Below, piece after piece: positions 10,619-18,468 of a stretch of 64,000 nt of DNA (its first letter is position 1; every line of letters starts with the position of its first letter). The stretch comes from Pantoea anthophila (lineage in GTDB: Bacteria; Pseudomonadota; Gammaproteobacteria; Enterobacterales; Enterobacteriaceae), in the NCBI RefSeq assembly GCF_006494375.1, contig NZ_VHIZ01000012.1, forward strand, positions 18,209 through 82,208, given 5' to 3'. A program made the position numbers and the translations under genes. The notes beneath the pieces are model-generated. The model had not been told where the DNA came from. It saw only the letters and a program-made list of their open reading frames with translations, and made no database searches.

Positions 10619-11410
10619 ATGTCCTCTGCTGAAAATGGCAAACAGCCCGATTCTGTCTCCTCCGTGCTGAAAGTGTTTGGCATTTTGCAGGCGCTGGGTG
10701 AAGAGCGCGACCACAGCATCACTGAGCTGGCGCAGCGCGTGATGATGTCAAAAAGCACGGTCTACCGTTTTCTGCAAACCATGAAAACGCTGGGCTATGT
10801 CACCCAGGAAGGTGAGAGCGAAAAGTACTCCCTGACGCTCAAACTGTTCGAGCTGGGGGCGAAGGCGCTGCAGAATGTCGATTTGATCCGCAGCGCGGAT
10901 CTGCAGATGCGGGAGCTGTCGCGTCTGACCCGTGAGACCGTGCATCTGGGCGCGCTGGAAGAGGAGAGCATTGTCTACATCCATAAAATCGACTCGCTCT
11001 ATAACCTGCGCATGTATTCGCGCATTGGTCGCCGCAATCCGCTCTATTCCACCGCGATTGGCAAGGTGCTGCTCGCCTGGCGCGACCGCGAGGAAACGGA
11101 AGAGATTCTGCGGCAGGTGGAGTTCAGACGCAGCACGCCGAATACGCTGATGAGCGCGGACGCCCTGCTGGCGGCGCTGGACGAGGTGAAGGCGCAGGGT
11201 TATGGCGAAGATAATGAAGAGCAGGAGGAGGGGTTACGCTGCCTCGCGGTGCCGGTCTTTGATCGCTTCGGGGTGGTGATTGCCGGCCTCAGCCTCTCTT
11301 TCCCCACGATCCGTTTTTCAGAAGAGGCGCGTCAGGATTATGTGGAGATGCTGCAGCGGGCGGCGCGAACGATTTCCTCGGAAATGGGCTTTCACGCCTA
11401 TCCTTTCTGA
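10619..11410 (+). CDS. kdgR: KdgR, IclR-family repressor of pectin and hexuronate genes
   Basis: KdgR represses genes for uptake and catabolism of oligogalacturonides and 2-keto-3-deoxygluconate, and in soft-rot relatives the pectinase genes. Its 263 residues carry an N-terminal winged helix-turn-helix (about 10-75, including MSKSTVYRFLQTM) and a C-terminal IclR effector domain (about 85-255, including STAIGKVLLAW). The sequence is nearly colinear with E. coli KdgR; only the first few residues and scattered positions differ. The start at ATG 10619 follows AAGGTG. For a plant-associated bacterium this regulator is an expected control point. Confidence 0.96.
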   Translation: MSSAENGKQPDSVSSVLKVFGILQALGEERDHSITELAQRVMMSKSTVYRFLQTMKTLGYVTQEGESEKYSLTLKLFELGAKALQNVDLIRSADLQMRELSRLTRETVHLGALEEESIVYIHKIDSLYNLRMYSRIGRRNPLYSTAIGKVLLAWRDREETEEILRQVEFRRSTPNTLMSADALLAALDEVKAQGYGEDNEEQEEGLRCLAVPVFDRFGVVIAGLSLSFPTIRFSEEARQDYVEMLQRAARTISSEMGFHAYPF

Positions 11411-11412
11411 AC

Positions 11413-11439
11413 AGCGCGGGCCATGCGGCCCGCGCTTTC
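11413..11439. terminator. Terminator between kdgR and yobH
   Basis: A perfect 10-bp stem (AGCGCGGGCC / GGCCCGCGCT) with an ATGC loop, followed by TTTCATC, placed between two convergent genes. Confidence 0.8.
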
Positions 11440-11440
11440 A

Positions 11441-11677
11441 TCAGTTATCGATCACTTCTCCGCTTTTCTTCAGCAGCGGACAATCGGTTACGCCGACCAC
11501 GCCGCTGTCCGTGTGCAGATACTGGGCGTTAATCACACCGCGCGCGGTAAGATAGCTGCACTGCAGGCCCAGTCCCGCTGCATTCTTAGTGCTGCCGGTT
11601 AACACGCCATAACCGGTAAAGAGCATCGCCAGCCAGATCACCGCCAGCAAGCCTACCATGCGAATAAACAGTTTCAT
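11441..11677 (-). CDS. yobH: YobH family small membrane or exported protein
   Basis: The 78-residue product aligns over its whole length with E. coli YobH (79 residues), including GYGVL, LGLQC.YLTARG, QYLHT.SG and DCPLL. It has one N-terminal hydrophobic segment (about 5-25) that may be an uncleaved anchor or a signal peptide, and two cysteines in the remainder (C40 and C66) that could form a disulfide. Function is unknown. A strong AAGGAGA precedes the start. It is convergent with kdgR. In E. coli mgrB sits beside it, but here none was found. Confidence 0.88.
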   Translation of the reverse strand: MKLFIRMVGLLAVIWLAMLFTGYGVLTGSTKNAAGLGLQCSYLTARGVINAQYLHTDSGVVGVTDCPLLKKSGEVIDN

Positions 11678-11781
11678 TGTATCTCCTTGTGAAAGGTAAC
11701 TCAGCGCTCCACCTGGTGCTGCCGGTCAGAATGATAGCAGCATGCCTGGCTTTTCGGCGGGAATCGATCAGAGATAACTGA

Positions 11782-11805
11782 AACGGCAAATTCTGCTTTG
11801 CCGTT
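11782..11805. other. Intergenic hairpin between yobH and yebO
   Basis: AACGGCAAA and TTTGCCGTT form a 9-bp stem around a 6-base loop in the divergent region between yobH and yebO. There is no T-run on either strand, so it is not a clear terminator; it could be an mRNA leader structure. Confidence 0.35.
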
Positions 11806-11889
11806 AACCCCATTATCTTTTGTGATGGCGACAGGTAGAATACGCGGTTGTCGTGTTCTGGCGTTTTCACTTTGTTTTATGAGGCAGTT

Positions 11890-12162
11890 ATGAATGAGTT
11901 AGCCGCAAATCCGGGCCCCCTGGTCAGCTATGGCCTGCTGGTCATCATTTTGATTGTGGCGTTTATCGCCTGGTTCTTCGTTAATCGTGCCAGCGTTCGA
12001 GCCGGTGAGCAGATTCGTTTGCTGGAATCGCTGCTGGAAGAGCAGAAAAAACAGAATCAGCTGCTGCGTCGTCTGATTGAGCTGCAGCCCGGCGCGGAGA
12101 GTAAAAAACCCGAGGATGAGCGGGAGAAGCGCGACTTTATCCGGTTAATCCCGGAACGTTAA
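11890..12162 (+). CDS. yebO: YebO family small membrane protein
   Basis: The 90-residue product has one transmembrane helix (about 13-33, LLVIILIVAFIAWFFVNRAS) followed by a charged, probably coiled-coil tail (EQIRLLESLLEEQKKQ, about 40-62). It matches E. coli YebO in architecture and in the ends of the protein (WFF.NRAS, IRLI.ER). Function is unknown. The start at ATG 11890, after GAGGCAG, is preferred over a longer in-frame reading from 11848 because it reproduces the E. coli start. The next gene begins 18 bases after its stop, suggesting an operon. Confidence 0.87.
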   Translation: MNELAANPGPLVSYGLLVIILIVAFIAWFFVNRASVRAGEQIRLLESLLEEQKKQNQLLRRLIELQPGAESKKPEDEREKRDFIRLIPER

Positions 12163-12180
12163 TCAGAACAGAGAGGCGGG

Positions 12181-13185
12181 ATGAGCGGGAAGAATCCGTG
12201 GTATGACAGTAGTAAAGCGCACCATACGCCAGAGGGCTTCCGTAACCCTGAGTCGGAAGAGCGTCAGCCTGGCGATCTCCGGCGCTGGCGTCGGGAGCGA
12301 AAAGCGCAGGGTCTTCCGATGCCACCGCAACAGGGCTATGACGCTTTTGTTGAAGAGTGGTGGCAACCCGCCGATCTCAGCGGCAGTGACGATCGCCTCT
12401 GGTGGCTGGGCCATGCCGCCGTGCTGTTGCGGCTCAATCAGCGTTACATTCTGATCGATCCCGCCCTCTCATCCCGCGCCTCGCCGTTCTCTTTTGCCGG
12501 ACCGCAGCGCAAAACCCCTGCGCCGCTCAGCATTGCTGACCTGCCGCATCTGGATGTCGTGCTGATTTCTCACAATCATTACGACCATCTGGATCGGCCG
12601 ACGGTCAAAGCGATTGTCCGGCGTTTTCCGCAGGCCACCTTTGTTGTGCCGCTGGGCCTGGCGGCGTGGTGCCGCGCCCGGGGAGTGCAGCAGGTACATC
12701 AGGCTGACTGGTGGCAGCAGGTCAGGGTGGGCGATCTCTGTTTTGATGCGGTTCCGGCGCGTCACTGGAGTATGCGGTCGCCCCGCGATCGCAACCGTTC
12801 GCTCTGGTGCGGCTGGGTCGTACGTTCATCCTCCGTGCGCTTCTGGTTCTCCGGTGACAGTGGCTACAGCGACAGCCTGCTGGCGATCCCCGCCCGGCTT
12901 GGCCCCTTCAGCGTGACAGCCTTACCGATTGGTGCCTATGCACCGAAATGGTTCATGGCAGGCCAGCATATGGACCCCGATCAGGCCGTGGCACTCTGGC
13001 AGGCGGCGGGCAGACCGCTGACGCTGCCTATTCACTGGGGCGTATTTGAACTGGCTGATGAGCCACTGGATGCGCCTCCGCAGGAACTGGCTGCGGCACT
13101 GCGGCGGGCAGAGGAGGAGCAGGGCAGCTTCACGCCATGGCGAATAGGCGAAAGCCGCAGCCTGAATAATCCACCCCAGGAATAA
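12181..13185 (+). CDS. Metallo-beta-lactamase-fold hydrolase, NAPE-PLD-like
   Basis: The 334-residue protein belongs to the metallo-beta-lactamase superfamily branch that includes N-acyl-phosphatidylethanolamine phospholipase D. Visible features are WWLGHAAVLL (about 76-85), the DPALSSRASPF loop, the zinc motif SHNHYDHLD (about 130-138, HxHxDH in the form HNHYDH), FSGDSGYSD with the bridging aspartate, and a final IHWG with the last histidine. No signal peptide is apparent, so it should be cytoplasmic. Bacterial members are often called phospholipase D-like, but the substrate here is unknown. It follows yebO by 18 bases with a GAGAGGCGGG ribosome-binding site. E. coli has no such gene at this locus. 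Confidence 0.8.
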   Translation: MSGKNPWYDSSKAHHTPEGFRNPESEERQPGDLRRWRRERKAQGLPMPPQQGYDAFVEEWWQPADLSGSDDRLWWLGHAAVLLRLNQRYILIDPALSSRASPFSFAGPQRKTPAPLSIADLPHLDVVLISHNHYDHLDRPTVKAIVRRFPQATFVVPLGLAAWCRARGVQQVHQADWWQQVRVGDLCFDAVPARHWSMRSPRDRNRSLWCGWVVRSSSVRFWFSGDSGYSDSLLAIPARLGPFSVTALPIGAYAPKWFMAGQHMDPDQAVALWQAAGRPLTLPIHWGVFELADEPLDAPPQELAAALRRAEEEQGSFTPWRIGESRSLNNPPQE

Positions 13186-13200
13186 TCCTGGAGCCGGGGG

Positions 13201-13223
13201 AGCCGGTTACACCGGCTTTTTTA
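13201..13223 (+). terminator. Terminator after the MBL-fold gene
   Basis: AGCCGGT and ACCGGCT form a perfect 7-bp stem with a TAC loop, then six T residues. Confidence 0.9.
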
Positions 13224-13677
13224 ACAGAAATCTTTTTTTATCACATTAATGGTTAAATTTTTAATAAGCCGGAGTCGCGCGGCTGCTTTTATTGGAGCAG
13301 AGCTCAGAGCAGTTTCCTGTTTTTGGTGCAGTAGAGAAGATACCTGTACCAAATAAAAAGTGTCGTACAGGATTAACGTCAGGTTATTGCTGCTTCGCTT
13401 TCCTGTCGCTTCGCTTATCAATTCGCTTACTGCCATATTTGTGAAATATTAATTTCTTATGGTATCCATTGAGTTAGCCCGGACGAGAAGGCATCCGGAG
13501 GAAATGAACCTGCGGGTTCATTATATTTATGCCGGGTTTTAGCGCCGCGACAGAACAGGCTGTGTGAGCCTTCTGGCAATTGTGCGTGCTGCCTCTCTGA
13601 GACTTTAAAAATGGCTTGCCATTGTTTTTAGGATATGTGATAACAATTCGTGGGTTAAACGAGGTACAGTTCTGTTT
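13224..13677. other. AT-rich spacer upstream of the yobF-cspC region
   Basis: About 450 bp, clearly more AT-rich than its neighbours, with no convincing gene. It holds three copies of TTCGCTT within about 35 bp (13394-13429) and a strong hairpin at 13504-13521 (ATGAACC TGCG GGTTCAT) framed by GGCAT and ATGCC. A 12-codon frame, 13504-13542, starts inside that hairpin. GGAGG lies only two bases upstream of its ATG, too close for normal initiation. The spacer probably carries the promoter and leader of the cspC transcript. Confidence 0.4.
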
Positions 13678-13807
13678 ATGCATGGCATCTTCAGTGAAGA
13701 AGTACGAGTAAAGACGTTGACGTTGAATACCGCTTCCTTGCCGAACCTTAATTAGTGCCTCATGCAGTAACGTCTCTGGTTTTTCTGTAAGACAGCCTTC
13801 GGGCTAA
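13678..13807 (+). pseudogene. yobF: yobF (DUF2627) remnant with two frame breaks
   Basis: In E. coli yobF encodes a 47-residue stress-induced protein directly upstream of cspC. Here three blocks resembling YobF are in the right order but in three different frames: MHGIFSEEV from ATG 13678, SKDVDVEYRFLAEP at 13707-13748, and SASCSNVS from 13754, that last frame closing at TAA 13805-13807. The ATG frame stops at TAG 13753-13755 after 25 codons, and the middle frame meets TAA at 13749. Each break fits loss of one base. A GAGGT ribosome-binding site survives 12 bases upstream. The comparison relies on the remembered E. coli sequence. Confidence 0.65.
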
Positions 13808-13832
13808 ATAAACATCTAAAGGAATTTGCAAA

Positions 13833-14042
13833 ATGGCAAAGATTAAAGGTCAGGTTAAGTGGTTCAACGAGTCTAAAGGTTTTGGTTTTATCACCCCTGC
13901 AGACGGCAGCAAAGATGTGTTCGTACACTTCTCTGCCATCCAGGGCAATGGTTTCAAAACCCTGGCTGAAGGCCAGAGCGTTGAGTTCGAAATTCAGGAT
14001 GGCCAGAAAGGCCCGGCAGCTGTTAACGTCACTGCTATCTGA
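13833..14042 (+). CDS. cspC: CspC, cold-shock-domain RNA chaperone
   Basis: The 69-residue protein is one conserved replacement away from E. coli CspC as remembered (GQSVEF for GQNVEF). It contains RNP1 (KGFGFITP) and RNP2 (DVFVHFSAI), which bind single-stranded RNA and DNA. CspC is made at normal temperature and stabilises stress mRNAs such as rpoS; it also acts as a transcription antiterminator. AAAGGAATTTGCAAA precedes the ATG. The long leader overlaps the yobF remnant. Codon use is strongly biased, as expected for an abundant protein. Confidence 0.97.
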   Translation: MAKIKGQVKWFNESKGFGFITPADGSKDVFVHFSAIQGNGFKTLAEGQSVEFEIQDGQKGPAAVNVTAI

Positions 14043-14084
14043 TTCGACTCCGCCTCGGTGCATCGCACCCTGATATGGATTCTC

Positions 14085-14117
14085 AAAGCCCTGGCCGGTC
14101 GGCCGGGGCTTTCTTTA
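14085..14117 (+). terminator. Terminator after cspC
   Basis: AAAGCCC and GGGCTTT enclose an inner GGCC / GGCC stem, followed by CTTT, about 45 bases after the cspC stop. Confidence 0.8.
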
Positions 14118-14179
14118 TGCTTCCGATGCGTAAACGATAAGGTTACACTGCGCCGCGTTATCTGATGCCGGAGTCCCCT

Positions 14180-14989
14180 ATGTCGTTGATTTGCCCGCTT
14201 TGCCACTCTCCTCTGACTTTCCATGCCCGCAGCTGGTCCTGCGAGAATCGCCATCAGTTTGATCAGGCGAAAGAGGGGTATGTCAATCTGCTGCCCGTTC
14301 AGCATAAACGGTCGCGTGAGCCAGGTGACAGTGCAGAGATGATGCAGGCTCGACGGGAATTTCTGCAGGCGGGCTATTATCAGCCGCTGCGTGAGCAGGT
14401 CGTCGCGCTGCTGCAACCGGTGCTGAACCTGCCGGAGAGCCAGATTCTGGATATCGGCTGTGGCGAAGGCTACTACACCGCTGCGCTGGCAGAGGCGGCA
14501 GGGGAAGGCGGACAGGTGTATGGACTGGATGTGGCCAGAATGGCTATCCGCCTCGCCGCTAAGCGTTATCCCGCGGTGCGGTTCTGCGTGGCCTCCAGCC
14601 AGCGTCTGCCGTTTGCCGAAGGCTCGCTGGATGCCGTGGTGCGGATTTACGCGCCCTGCAATGAAGCGGAACTGGCCCGCGTCCTGAGGCCCGGCGGCAC
14701 GGTACTGACGGTAACGCCGGGACCGCATCATCTGCAGCAGTTTAAAGCCCTGATCTATCGCGACGTGCAGCTGCATGCGCCAGAGCAGAAAACCTACCCG
14801 GGCTTCCGGCAGATGGCGCAGCATACGCTGCGTTATCCGATGGCGCTGACGGGCGGGGCCGCAACGACCCTGCTGCAGATGACGCCTTTTGCGTGGCGGG
14901 CACGGGAGGCGGTCTGGGAGACGCTGCAGCAGAGCGACTCATTCAGTTGTGATGCCGACTTTACCCTGACGCAGTGGCAGCGCGATTAG
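14180..14989 (+). CDS. rlmA: RlmA (RrmA), 23S rRNA m1G745 methyltransferase
   Basis: RlmA methylates N1 of G745 in 23S rRNA using S-adenosylmethionine. The 269-residue product has an N-terminal zinc-binding module (CPLC near residue 5, then C and H further on, as in [11 protein letters not shown]), the [15 protein letters not shown] segment, and a class I methyltransferase core with SAM motif [11 protein letters not shown]. The start at ATG 14180 gives exactly the E. coli length, with CCGGAG seven bases upstream; an in-frame ATG at 14165 would add five residues. The gene overlaps yobD tail to tail by four bases. Confidence 0.96.
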   Translation: MSLICPLCHSPLTFHARSWSCENRHQFDQAKEGYVNLLPVQHKRSREPGDSAEMMQARREFLQAGYYQPLREQVVALLQPVLNLPESQILDIGCGEGYYTAALAEAAGEGGQVYGLDVARMAIRLAAKRYPAVRFCVASSQRLPFAEGSLDAVVRIYAPCNEAELARVLRPGGTVLTVTPGPHHLQQFKALIYRDVQLHAPEQKTYPGFRQMAQHTLRYPMALTGGAATTLLQMTPFAWRAREAVWETLQQSDSFSCDADFTLTQWQRD

Positions 14990-15444
14990 CGCGCCTCAAC
15001 CAGCGTATTATAGATGCGCTCCAGGTCGTCGAGCTGCTGCACCGCAATCAGCAGCCGGCGCTGCTCCAGCTGAATGACCAGAATGCCATCCTCAGAGAGA
15101 TTCATGCCCTGAATCCGCCGGTAATCAATCCAGACACCGGCATAAAATAACCCTTCGGCCTTCATCAGTAGCGTGGGCCTGCGCAGCCAGAAAAGCCAGA
15201 ACGCCAGAAAGCTCAGCACCATCAGCAGGGTGGTGGTGAGCTGCGGGCCGTGATGGCTGATGTTGTTTCCCAGCAGAATCAGCAGCAGCCCGATGAAAAT
15301 CAGGCTGTCGATTTTGTGCCGTCGCTGCAGGGCGACCCGCAAGCGGACAGGCCCGCGTCGACGCGGCAGAATCACCTCGTCATAAAGGGCGAACAGCAGC
15401 AGGGCGGCAATGCAGAGCGCGATCAGCGCATCAGTTAATGACAT
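14986..15444 (-). CDS. yobD: YobD, DUF986 inner-membrane protein
   Basis: The 152-residue product has the same length as E. coli YobD and shares [16 protein letters not shown] near the C-terminus. Hydrophobic segments lie at about 5-22, 45-63 and 67-88, so it is an integral inner-membrane protein with a cytoplasmic or periplasmic C-terminal domain. Function is unknown, although it usually lies downstream of manXYZ, as here. ATG at 15444 is chosen to match E. coli; a long upstream extension to 15603 runs through the manZ terminator and is rejected. Confidence 0.9.
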   Translation of the reverse strand: MSLTDALIALCIAALLLFALYDEVILPRRRGPVRLRVALQRRHKIDSLIFIGLLLILLGNNISHHGPQLTTTLLMVLSFLAFWLFWLRRPTLLMKAEGLFYAGVWIDYRRIQGMNLSEDGILVIQLEQRRLLIAVQQLDDLERIYNTLVEAR

Positions 15445-15500
15445 AACATCTGACCTCAAACGGGGTGAGCTCAGCCGGTTGTGGCTCAGCTCACTTCGCT

Positions 15501-15527
15501 TAAAAGCCGGGCGCCAGCGCGCCCGGC
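15501..15527 (-). terminator. Terminator after manZ
   Basis: GCCGGGCGC and GCGCCCGGC form a perfect 9-bp stem with a CAGC loop; on the minus strand it is followed by TTTT. A second, imperfect hairpin (GTGAGCT / AGCTCAC) lies just beyond, at about 15456-15495. Confidence 0.85.
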
Positions 15528-15536
15528 CGGGTGTGA

Positions 15537-16382
15537 TTACAGACCGAGCAGGCCGATCCAGTAACCAAAAATACCGATGGCAAAGAAGCCAACGATAATC
15601 CACAGCGCGTTGACCTTACGGCGCAACAGCCACATACAGCCGAAGGTCAGCAGCAGCGGCACGATGCCAGGCATCAGCTGGTCGAGGATCGACTGCACCG
15701 TGGTGACGGTGGTCTTACCGGTGGAGTCGGTGATACGCGACACCACCAGCGGGATGTTGACGTGCGTCCACTTGTTCACCAGCGCGCCCATCACAAACAG
15801 GCCGAGAATCGAGGCGCCCTCCGTGAGCTTCTGCAGGAATCCGCCGCCCATATCGCTGACGATATCGATCCCTTTGCGATAGCCATACGCCACGCCGTAG
15901 TAGCGGGTCAGCAGGCGCGCCAGGTTAAACAGCACAAAGAACAGCAAGGGGCCCAGCAGGCTGCCGCTCATTGCGATGCCGGCACCCAGTGCGGCAAACA
16001 CCGGACGCACGGTGCCCCAGAAGATCGGGTCGCCGACACCGGCGAGCGGGCCCATCAGACCGACTTTCAGGCCGTTGATGGCACCGTCGTCGATAGGCGC
16101 GCCGTTGGCACGCTGCTCCTCCATCGCCATGGTAACGCCGAGCACCGGCGCGGCCACATAAGGGTGGGTGTTGAAGAACTCCAGATGGCGCTTGATTGCC
16201 TGCCTGCGCTCATCATTATTCTCCGGATAGAGACGGCGGATCACCGGCACCATTGAGAAGCAGAAGCCCAGCGCCTGCATACGTTCAAAGTTCCACGATC
16301 CCTGAAACAGGTTCGAGCGCATAAAGACGGCGCGGACGTCACCGGGTGTCAGTTTCTTTTCGACTTTCGTAATATCAACCAT
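15537..16382 (-). CDS. manZ: ManZ, mannose PTS permease component IID
   Basis: ManZ and ManY together form the membrane channel of the mannose phosphotransferase system, which takes up mannose, glucose, glucosamine and related sugars with phosphorylation by ManX. In phage lambda infection and for mannose-class bacteriocins the same proteins serve as entry route or receptor. The 281-residue product carries the IID signatures FNTHPYVAAPVLGV and GLMGPLAGVGDPIFWGT, and C-terminal transmembrane helices. It is third in the manX-manY-manZ operon, 15 bases after manY. Confidence 0.97.
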   Translation of the reverse strand: MVDITKVEKKLTPGDVRAVFMRSNLFQGSWNFERMQALGFCFSMVPVIRRLYPENNDERRQAIKRHLEFFNTHPYVAAPVLGVTMAMEEQRANGAPIDDGAINGLKVGLMGPLAGVGDPIFWGTVRPVFAALGAGIAMSGSLLGPLLFFVLFNLARLLTRYYGVAYGYRKGIDIVSDMGGGFLQKLTEGASILGLFVMGALVNKWTHVNIPLVVSRITDSTGKTTVTTVQSILDQLMPGIVPLLLTFGCMWLLRRKVNALWIIVGFFAIGIFGYWIGLLGL

Positions 16383-16397
16383 GTGATCACCTGTTCC

Positions 16398-17198
16398 TTA
16401 ATCGAGTTCGTTATCAAGATCGTTCGCGGTCGCCGGGCCGGAAGGGGCCCCCGCTACACGGTTGTATTTCGGGCTGAGCTGAATGTAGAGCACCGCCATC
16501 ACCACGCCAATGACCCCCAGCGCCACCAGGTTAAAGTTGGTAAAGGCCGCGGTGACAAAGCCGAGATAGAAGAAGGGCATCAGGTAGCCCGCGCGCATCA
16601 TGTTGATGACCATCGCGTAACCGACCACCACAATCATGCCGCCCGCGATATTCAGACCATTGGTGACCACCTCAGGGATCGAACTGAGCAGGGCGTGAAC
16701 CGCACTGGTGCCGACGGAGATCGCCACGATCAGAGCCGGGATAGCGATACGCATCGCCTGCAGCAGCAGGGCAGAGACATGGATCCAGGAGATAGCGGTG
16801 AGGTTGCCTTTCTCTGCGGCTTTGTCCGCGGCATGCTGGAAGGCGACGGTCAGGGTTCGCACGATGATAGTCAGCACCTGTCCGGCGGCGGCCAGCGGGA
16901 TGGCCAGCGCAATACCGGCTCCCACACTCTGACCGCCCGCGATCACCAGAATGGTGGAGATGATGGAGGCGAGAGCGGCATCGGGGGCCACGGCGGCACC
17001 GATGTTCATCCAGCCCAGCGCAATCATCTCCAGCGTCCCGCCGATGATAATGCCGGTTTTCATATCTCCCAGCACGATACCAATCAGGGTACAGGCCACC
17101 AGCGGACGGTGAAACTGGAACTCATCCAGAATCGACCCCATGCCGGCAATACAGGCAACGATAAAAATCAGAATAATTTGTAGCGAGGTTATTTCCAT
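16398..17198 (-). CDS. manY: ManY, mannose PTS permease component IIC
   Basis: ManY is the IIC membrane subunit that forms the sugar translocation path with ManZ. The 266-residue protein is hydrophobic throughout, contains GSILDEFQFHRPLVACTL and GMKTGIIIGG-like segments (here GDMKTGIIIGG), and ends in LDNELD as in E. coli. The start is ATG 17198, matching the E. coli protein; ATG 17201 directly before it would add one residue. It is the middle gene of the operon. Confidence 0.97.
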   Translation of the reverse strand: MEITSLQIILIFIVACIAGMGSILDEFQFHRPLVACTLIGIVLGDMKTGIIIGGTLEMIALGWMNIGAAVAPDAALASIISTILVIAGGQSVGAGIALAIPLAAAGQVLTIIVRTLTVAFQHAADKAAEKGNLTAISWIHVSALLLQAMRIAIPALIVAISVGTSAVHALLSSIPEVVTNGLNIAGGMIVVVGYAMVINMMRAGYLMPFFYLGFVTAAFTNFNLVALGVIGVVMAVLYIQLSPKYNRVAGAPSGPATANDLDNELD

Positions 17199-17264
17199 CA
17201 TACTTCTTGTCCTCAGCAGGATAGCGAAAATGAGCCCGGAAACGCGGGCGCAGCAGCTCTTCTG

Positions 17265-18227
17265 TTACGCGTTTACTTTCGCAATCAGATCCATCATTTT
17301 CAGTTTCTGATCGCTGGAAACCTTACGCACTTCCAGTTCAATATTGCGTTCATTCAGTTTGCGGAAGGCGGCGATATCTTTTTCATCCACCGAAACCGCA
17401 TTGTTGACCTGGGTTTTTCCCTGACGGAACGCCATCCCGCCGATGTTGACGGTCCTGATATCGACACCCTGTTCCACCACGCGCAGAACGTCGGTGGGGT
17501 TGGTAAACAGCAGCATCACCCGATCCTGACCATACTTTGGGTTATTCCACACCCGAACCATCTTATCGACATCGACCACATGCGCCGTCACGCCGGGCGG
17601 CGCGACCTGCGTCAGCAGGGTTTTGCGGACGTGATCCTTTGCCACCTCATCGCTGACCACAATAATGCGCTGAACGTTTGTCTCTTTGGTCCAGCGCGTC
17701 GCGACCTGGCCGTGGATCAGGCGATCATCGATACGCGCCAGCCCGATCTTCATATGGTCGCCGGGGGCCATCGGCTTAGCCGGTTGCGCGGGCGCAGCCG
17801 GTTTTGCGGCGGCGGGCGCGGGTGCCTCCTCTTTGGCTTTCAGCGCTTTAACGCCTTCACGGCCGGTCTCAACCGCCACTGCCACCAGCTCGCCGAGCGT
17901 CGGGTTGTCATCGCGCGCCATCAGCGTTTCGACCAGCATCGGGATATTGACCCCGGCGATGACCTCATACTGCGGTTTATCCACCACGATACGGCTGGCC
18001 GCATTAAATGGACTGCCACCCCAGGTATCGACTAAAAAGAGTACCCCCTGCGTCGTATCCAGTTTTGCCAGCTGCGTTTCATATTTTTCGATCAGTGTTT
18101 CTGCATTTTCACCCGGCACAAAGTCTATCCAGCCGACGTTCTCCTGCTCACCTAACAGCATTTCTGCCGTTTTAAGCAGTTGTTCCGCTGCCCAGCCGTG
18201 AGTACCAATTACAATCGCAATGGTCAC
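17265..18227 (-). CDS. manX: ManX, mannose PTS component IIAB
   Basis: ManX is the cytoplasmic phosphocarrier of the mannose PTS. The N-terminal IIA domain (1-130) has its phosphorylated histidine at H10 in GTHGWAAEQL. An Ala/Pro-rich hinge (about 131-157) follows, and the IIB domain has its phosphohistidine at H172 in DDRLIHGQV. The length of 320 compares with 323 in E. coli, the difference being in the hinge. It is the first gene of manXYZ, with operator-like sequences in the 240 bp upstream. Confidence 0.97.
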   Translation of the reverse strand: MTIAIVIGTHGWAAEQLLKTAEMLLGEQENVGWIDFVPGENAETLIEKYETQLAKLDTTQGVLFLVDTWGGSPFNAASRIVVDKPQYEVIAGVNIPMLVETLMARDDNPTLGELVAVAVETGREGVKALKAKEEAPAPAAAKPAAPAQPAKPMAPGDHMKIGLARIDDRLIHGQVATRWTKETNVQRIIVVSDEVAKDHVRKTLLTQVAPPGVTAHVVDVDKMVRVWNNPKYGQDRVMLLFTNPTDVLRVVEQGVDIRTVNIGGMAFRQGKTQVNNAVSVDEKDIAAFRKLNERNIELEVRKVSSDQKLKMMDLIAKVNA

Positions 18228-18369
18228 GTGCTACCTCCGTTCACTAAAGAAGCTCATCTGAGTAAATAGCCCTGTCAGAATCGTTTCGGTTATTTTTAAC
18301 AGGGTGCTGGCGATGACTGGCTGAGCGCCAGAAATCATCGGTTAACACCGTTAAGGCGGTTAGGTCGCG

Positions 18370-18397
18370 ATTTATTTTAGTGATCGAAAAAATAAAT
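18370..18397 (-). promoter_or_regulatory. Mlc/NagC-type operator upstream of manX
   Basis: ATTTATTTT (18370-18378) and AAAATAAAT (18389-18397) form a 9-bp inverted repeat with a 10-base centre, the pattern of operators bound by the ROK repressors Mlc and NagC. Both repressors act on manXYZ in E. coli. Placement 140-170 bp before manX fits. Confidence 0.55.
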
Positions 18398-18399
18398 TT

Positions 18400-18415
18400 T
18401 GTGACATTGGTCAGT
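18400..18415. promoter_or_regulatory. Possible CRP site upstream of manX
   Basis: TGTGA-N6-TCAGT: one perfect and one partial CRP half-site (consensus TGTGA-N6-TCACA), directly beside the Mlc-like operator. Confidence 0.4.
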
Positions 18416-18468
18416 TATTTACCCCACGGCAGAACGAGTGAATCGTTTTATGCATACGATCAACCTCA

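Noticed and set aside
13221..13436. 71-codon minus-strand frame in the spacer before yobF
   Set aside because: No ribosome-binding site, overlaps the terminator of the upstream gene, and contains the TTCGCTT repeat run; no recognisable family.
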